A model generated the notes under the pieces. It did not search any database. It had not been told where the DNA came from and was given only the letters and a program-made list of their open reading frames with translations. Below are positions 62,838-64,000 of a DNA stretch of 64,000 nt, in pieces (within the stretch, counting starts at the first letter, position 1; every line of letters starts with the position of its first letter). Location: the IMG/VR virus record IMGVR_UViG_3300042899_000228, positions 1 through 64,000 of that record. One strand, 5' to 3'. The position numbers and the translations under genes are program-made. This DNA is from a virus.

Positions 62838-63215
62838 CAAAATTTGGGTAATATAGAATTGGAGAGTATAATGATGGGTAAACTAGAAATATAATGTATG
62901 ATGATGTGGGGAACATCCCTAGTCCTTTAGCCCCCCGTCAATCAGCTGGAGGGTGCTACCCCCCATAAAAAAACAAGTCCAAAGAAAAATCACAACAGGA
63001 TCCAAGAAAAAGTTCCAGGGGAGAGAGGTCTGTGCAGAGGAGAGCAGAGCCTGTGCTCGCAAGCTCGCACCACACCAGGACACGGAAGCACATGTCCTGA
63101 CAAGCAGACACAGACACACCAGGAGTGGTTAGATGATGTATGTACTCAACTAGAATGACCACCTCTTAATGTAAATTTAGCCCTTCGGTCATATAAACCC
63201 TTAAAAAAAATTCTT
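62838..63215. other. strand-switch intergenic region with GC-rich island
   Basis: No convincing gene. The left part (to about 62920) is AT-rich with ATGATG repeats. From 62991 to 63130 the base composition is 78 G+C of 140 (56 percent), unlike the rest of the window. It holds two copies of CACACCAGGA (63071-63080 and 63115-63124) and a hairpin with 7-base arms CAGGACA and TGTCCTG (63076-63082 and 63093-63099). The right end becomes AT-rich before the first plus-strand start. It may be a divergent promoter region, an origin or a small RNA; I cannot tell which. Confidence 0.55.
62931..62964. repeat. C6-GTCA-N18-C6 element, copy 2
   Basis: CCCCCCGTCA (62931-62940) and CCCCCC (62959-62964) with the same 28-base start-to-start spacing as copy 1 at 62169. 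Here the second tract can also pair with GGAGGG just before it. It is at the start of the GC-rich gap between the opposing gene sets. Confidence 0.65.
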
Positions 63216-63380
63216 ATGAACACAATCTTTTCTTTATTGCTCACTGCCATGTGTGGGGTGAGCTGTTACGAGGCATGCTTTGCTTCTAACTTGGACACCT
63301 TTGTAATGGGTAGTTCAGCGATGTGCCTTAGTGCAATCATGTTTCTTATTCACGCTCGTTACCCTTTATTTAAAAAGTAA
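63216..63380 (+). CDS. small membrane protein, first gene of plus-strand operon (54 aa)
   Basis: MNTIFSLLLTAMCGVSCYEA is a hydrophobic, Cys-containing N-terminus that could be a signal anchor. A second hydrophobic segment (MGSSAMCLSAIMFLIHARYP) follows, so up to two helices are possible. The leader is A-rich (CCTTAAAAAAAATTCTT). Its TAA overlaps the next ATG (TAATG). Function unknown. Confidence 0.6.
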   Translation: MNTIFSLLLTAMCGVSCYEACFASNLDTFVMGSSAMCLSAIMFLIHARYPLFKK

Positions 63381-63490
63381 TGAAAGTGTTAAAGAAACAA
63401 AGAGAATGGATCCTGTGGTCAGGATTCATTCTTTCAATGTTGATGTTGGTTGGTACACTGTACATGTTTGACTTAATCCCTGCAAAGTAA
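63380..63490 (+). CDS. tiny single-pass membrane protein (36 aa)
   Basis: MKVLKKQREWILWSGFILSM continues as LMLVGTLYMFDLIPAK: a basic start followed by one hydrophobic helix (residues 11-30). The ATG shares the A of the previous TAA and its own TAA is followed in the same way by the next ATG (TAATG). Coupled translation makes it likely to be real. Function unknown. Confidence 0.58.
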   Translation: MKVLKKQREWILWSGFILSMLMLVGTLYMFDLIPAK

Positions 63491-63642
63491 TGGAGAAGGT
63501 AACATGGTTAGTGTTCATCGGACTGATAACATTGGCGTTTGGAGTGACGGCATTCACAGCTCCACAATTAAATAATCAAATACTTGCAGGCATTATGTCT
63601 GCAGTATTTGGTTTAGTATTCATTATCACACTTAAAGATTAA
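63490..63642 (+). CDS. small two-helix membrane protein (50 aa)
   Basis: MEKVTWLVFIGLITLAFGVT plus AFTAPQLNNQILAGIMSAVF and LVFIITLKD: two hydrophobic helices joined by a short polar loop. Coupled to the previous gene by TAATG. It may affect the host membrane during early infection, but this is inference from location alone. Confidence 0.58.
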   Translation: MEKVTWLVFIGLITLAFGVTAFTAPQLNNQILAGIMSAVFGLVFIITLKD

Positions 63643-63646
63643 AATT

Positions 63647-63811
63647 ATGTCTAAAGATATTTACTCAGTATTTCTTGGGTTTTCAGGTATGGAAACTCAA
63701 GAAGAATTTCAGGGCACTCTTAGTGAGTGTCAAGACTATGTGTCAAACATAGAGGATGCAGACCTTACACAATCTCACATAGAATTATGTGAGCCTGAAT
63801 TTGTTTGGTAA
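63647..63811 (+). CDS. small acidic protein (54 aa)
   Basis: MSKDIYSVFLGFSGMETQEE, then FQGTLSECQDYVSNIEDADL and ending CEPEFVW. Soluble and acidic, it looks like a short alpha/beta protein. Its TAA overlaps the next ATG (TAATG). No family recognised. Confidence 0.55.
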   Translation: MSKDIYSVFLGFSGMETQEEFQGTLSECQDYVSNIEDADLTQSHIELCEPEFVW

Positions 63812-63954
63812 TGTACCAACTACAATACTTGAATGGCTCTACAGTTGTGGAGTCATTCACCTTCTACAATAAAGCATTGTGCTTGTGGAAGAAAAAACAA
63901 TTGTTAAACCAAGGTTCTCACAGAATGGGAACTTTTAAAATTAAAAGCTTATGA
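63811..63954 (+). CDS. small basic protein (47 aa)
   Basis: MYQLQYLNGSTVVESFTFYN, then KALCLWKKKQLLNQGSHRMG and ending FKIKSL. A short beta-turn-helix shape is plausible. The start is coupled to the gene before (TAATG) and its TGA overlaps the next ATG (ATGA). Function unknown. Confidence 0.55.
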   Translation: MYQLQYLNGSTVVESFTFYNKALCLWKKKQLLNQGSHRMGTFKIKSL

Positions 63955-64000
63955 AACGTCAAGCCTCAGTAGGTATGTTCTACCTATACACATTCATTAT
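63951..64000 (+). CDS. partial gene at the right edge
   Basis: The frame begins MKRQASVGMFYLYTFI and continues past the window end, so only 16 codons are visible. The ATG overlaps the previous stop (ATGA). Nothing can be said of its function beyond a hydrophobic start. Confidence 0.5.
   Translation, partial: MKRQASVGMFYLYTFI

Noticed and set aside
62919-63162. Overlapping minus-strand reading frames of 66 and 68 aa
   Set aside because: They lie in the GC-rich, Cys/Leu/Ser-rich gap, have no coupling to neighbours and look like chance frames in biased DNA.
1-64000. tRNA genes, integrase, transposase, CRISPR arrays, attachment sites
   Set aside because: I looked for cloverleaf-like arms, repeat-spacer patterns and recombinase motifs on both strands and saw none that I could support.

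Overview
This 64 kb window is part of a tailed-phage genome. The closest architecture I recognise is that of crAss-like podoviruses (Crassvirales and the related Cellulophaga phages). It carries a TerL, portal, scaffold-like and major-capsid block, and a neighbouring HU/IHF-like plus winged-helix pair. It also has ring and connector candidates, a very large tail stabilisation or 'muzzle' protein, and a run of giant virion 'cargo' proteins (598 to 3130 aa and a further partial one). All family names come from recognising sequence features; no database search was run. The host is probably a member of the Bacteroidota, perhaps a flavobacterium. The DNA is AT-rich, starts are preceded by A-rich leaders without Shine-Dalgarno sequences, and at least eight upstream regions carry the Bacteroidota -7 box TAnnTTTG.

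Layout: almost everything from 1 to 62.8 kb is on the minus strand, so transcription runs from high to low coordinates. In that order: 62.8-58.7 kb holds small accessory and regulatory genes (RepL/winged-helix-like protein, GIY-YIG nuclease, DUF1599-like, WDGH/PGDYG-like, GroES-like). 58.5-55.4 kb is a small fibre or adhesin module with a beta-helix protein. 55.4-53.2 kb is the lysis cassette (two holin candidates, a repeat protein with an amphipathic tail, and a zinc amidase). 53.1-50.2 kb has the winged-helix, HU/IHF-like, zinc-binding and PD-(D/E)XK nuclease genes and a candidate small terminase. 50.2-42.1 kb is TerL, portal, scaffold candidate and major capsid. 42.1-38.4 kb has an unknown virion-type protein, a cluster of tiny lysine-rich proteins, a ring/connector candidate and a Dps/ferritin-like protein. 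38.4-36.7 kb is one strongly insulated structural gene. 36.7-27.9 kb is a cysteine-rich and collagen-like appendage module that includes a von Willebrand A-type protein. 27.8-20.8 kb has ring and muzzle proteins. 20.7-1 kb encodes the cargo proteins, expected to be packaged and ejected.

At about 62.8-63.2 kb the coding strand switches. A 389-base gap, partly GC-rich, separates the minus-strand genes from a plus-strand run of tiny genes coupled by TAATG and ATGA junctions (63.2 kb to the end). Beside this switch lie the most unusual non-coding signals: two TGCACC-N6-GGTGCA palindromes spaced 42 bp apart at the RepL-like promoter, and two copies of a C6-GTCA-N18-C6 element that bracket genes 62313-62826.

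Strong hairpin terminators follow the major capsid gene, the 530-aa structural gene, the collagen protein gene at 27.9 kb, and several operon ends. Most are followed directly by a TAnnTTTG box for the next gene, so the structural half is divided into separately tunable units that host-type RNA polymerase could read. No tRNA, rRNA, CRISPR array, insertion sequence, integrase or attachment site was seen.
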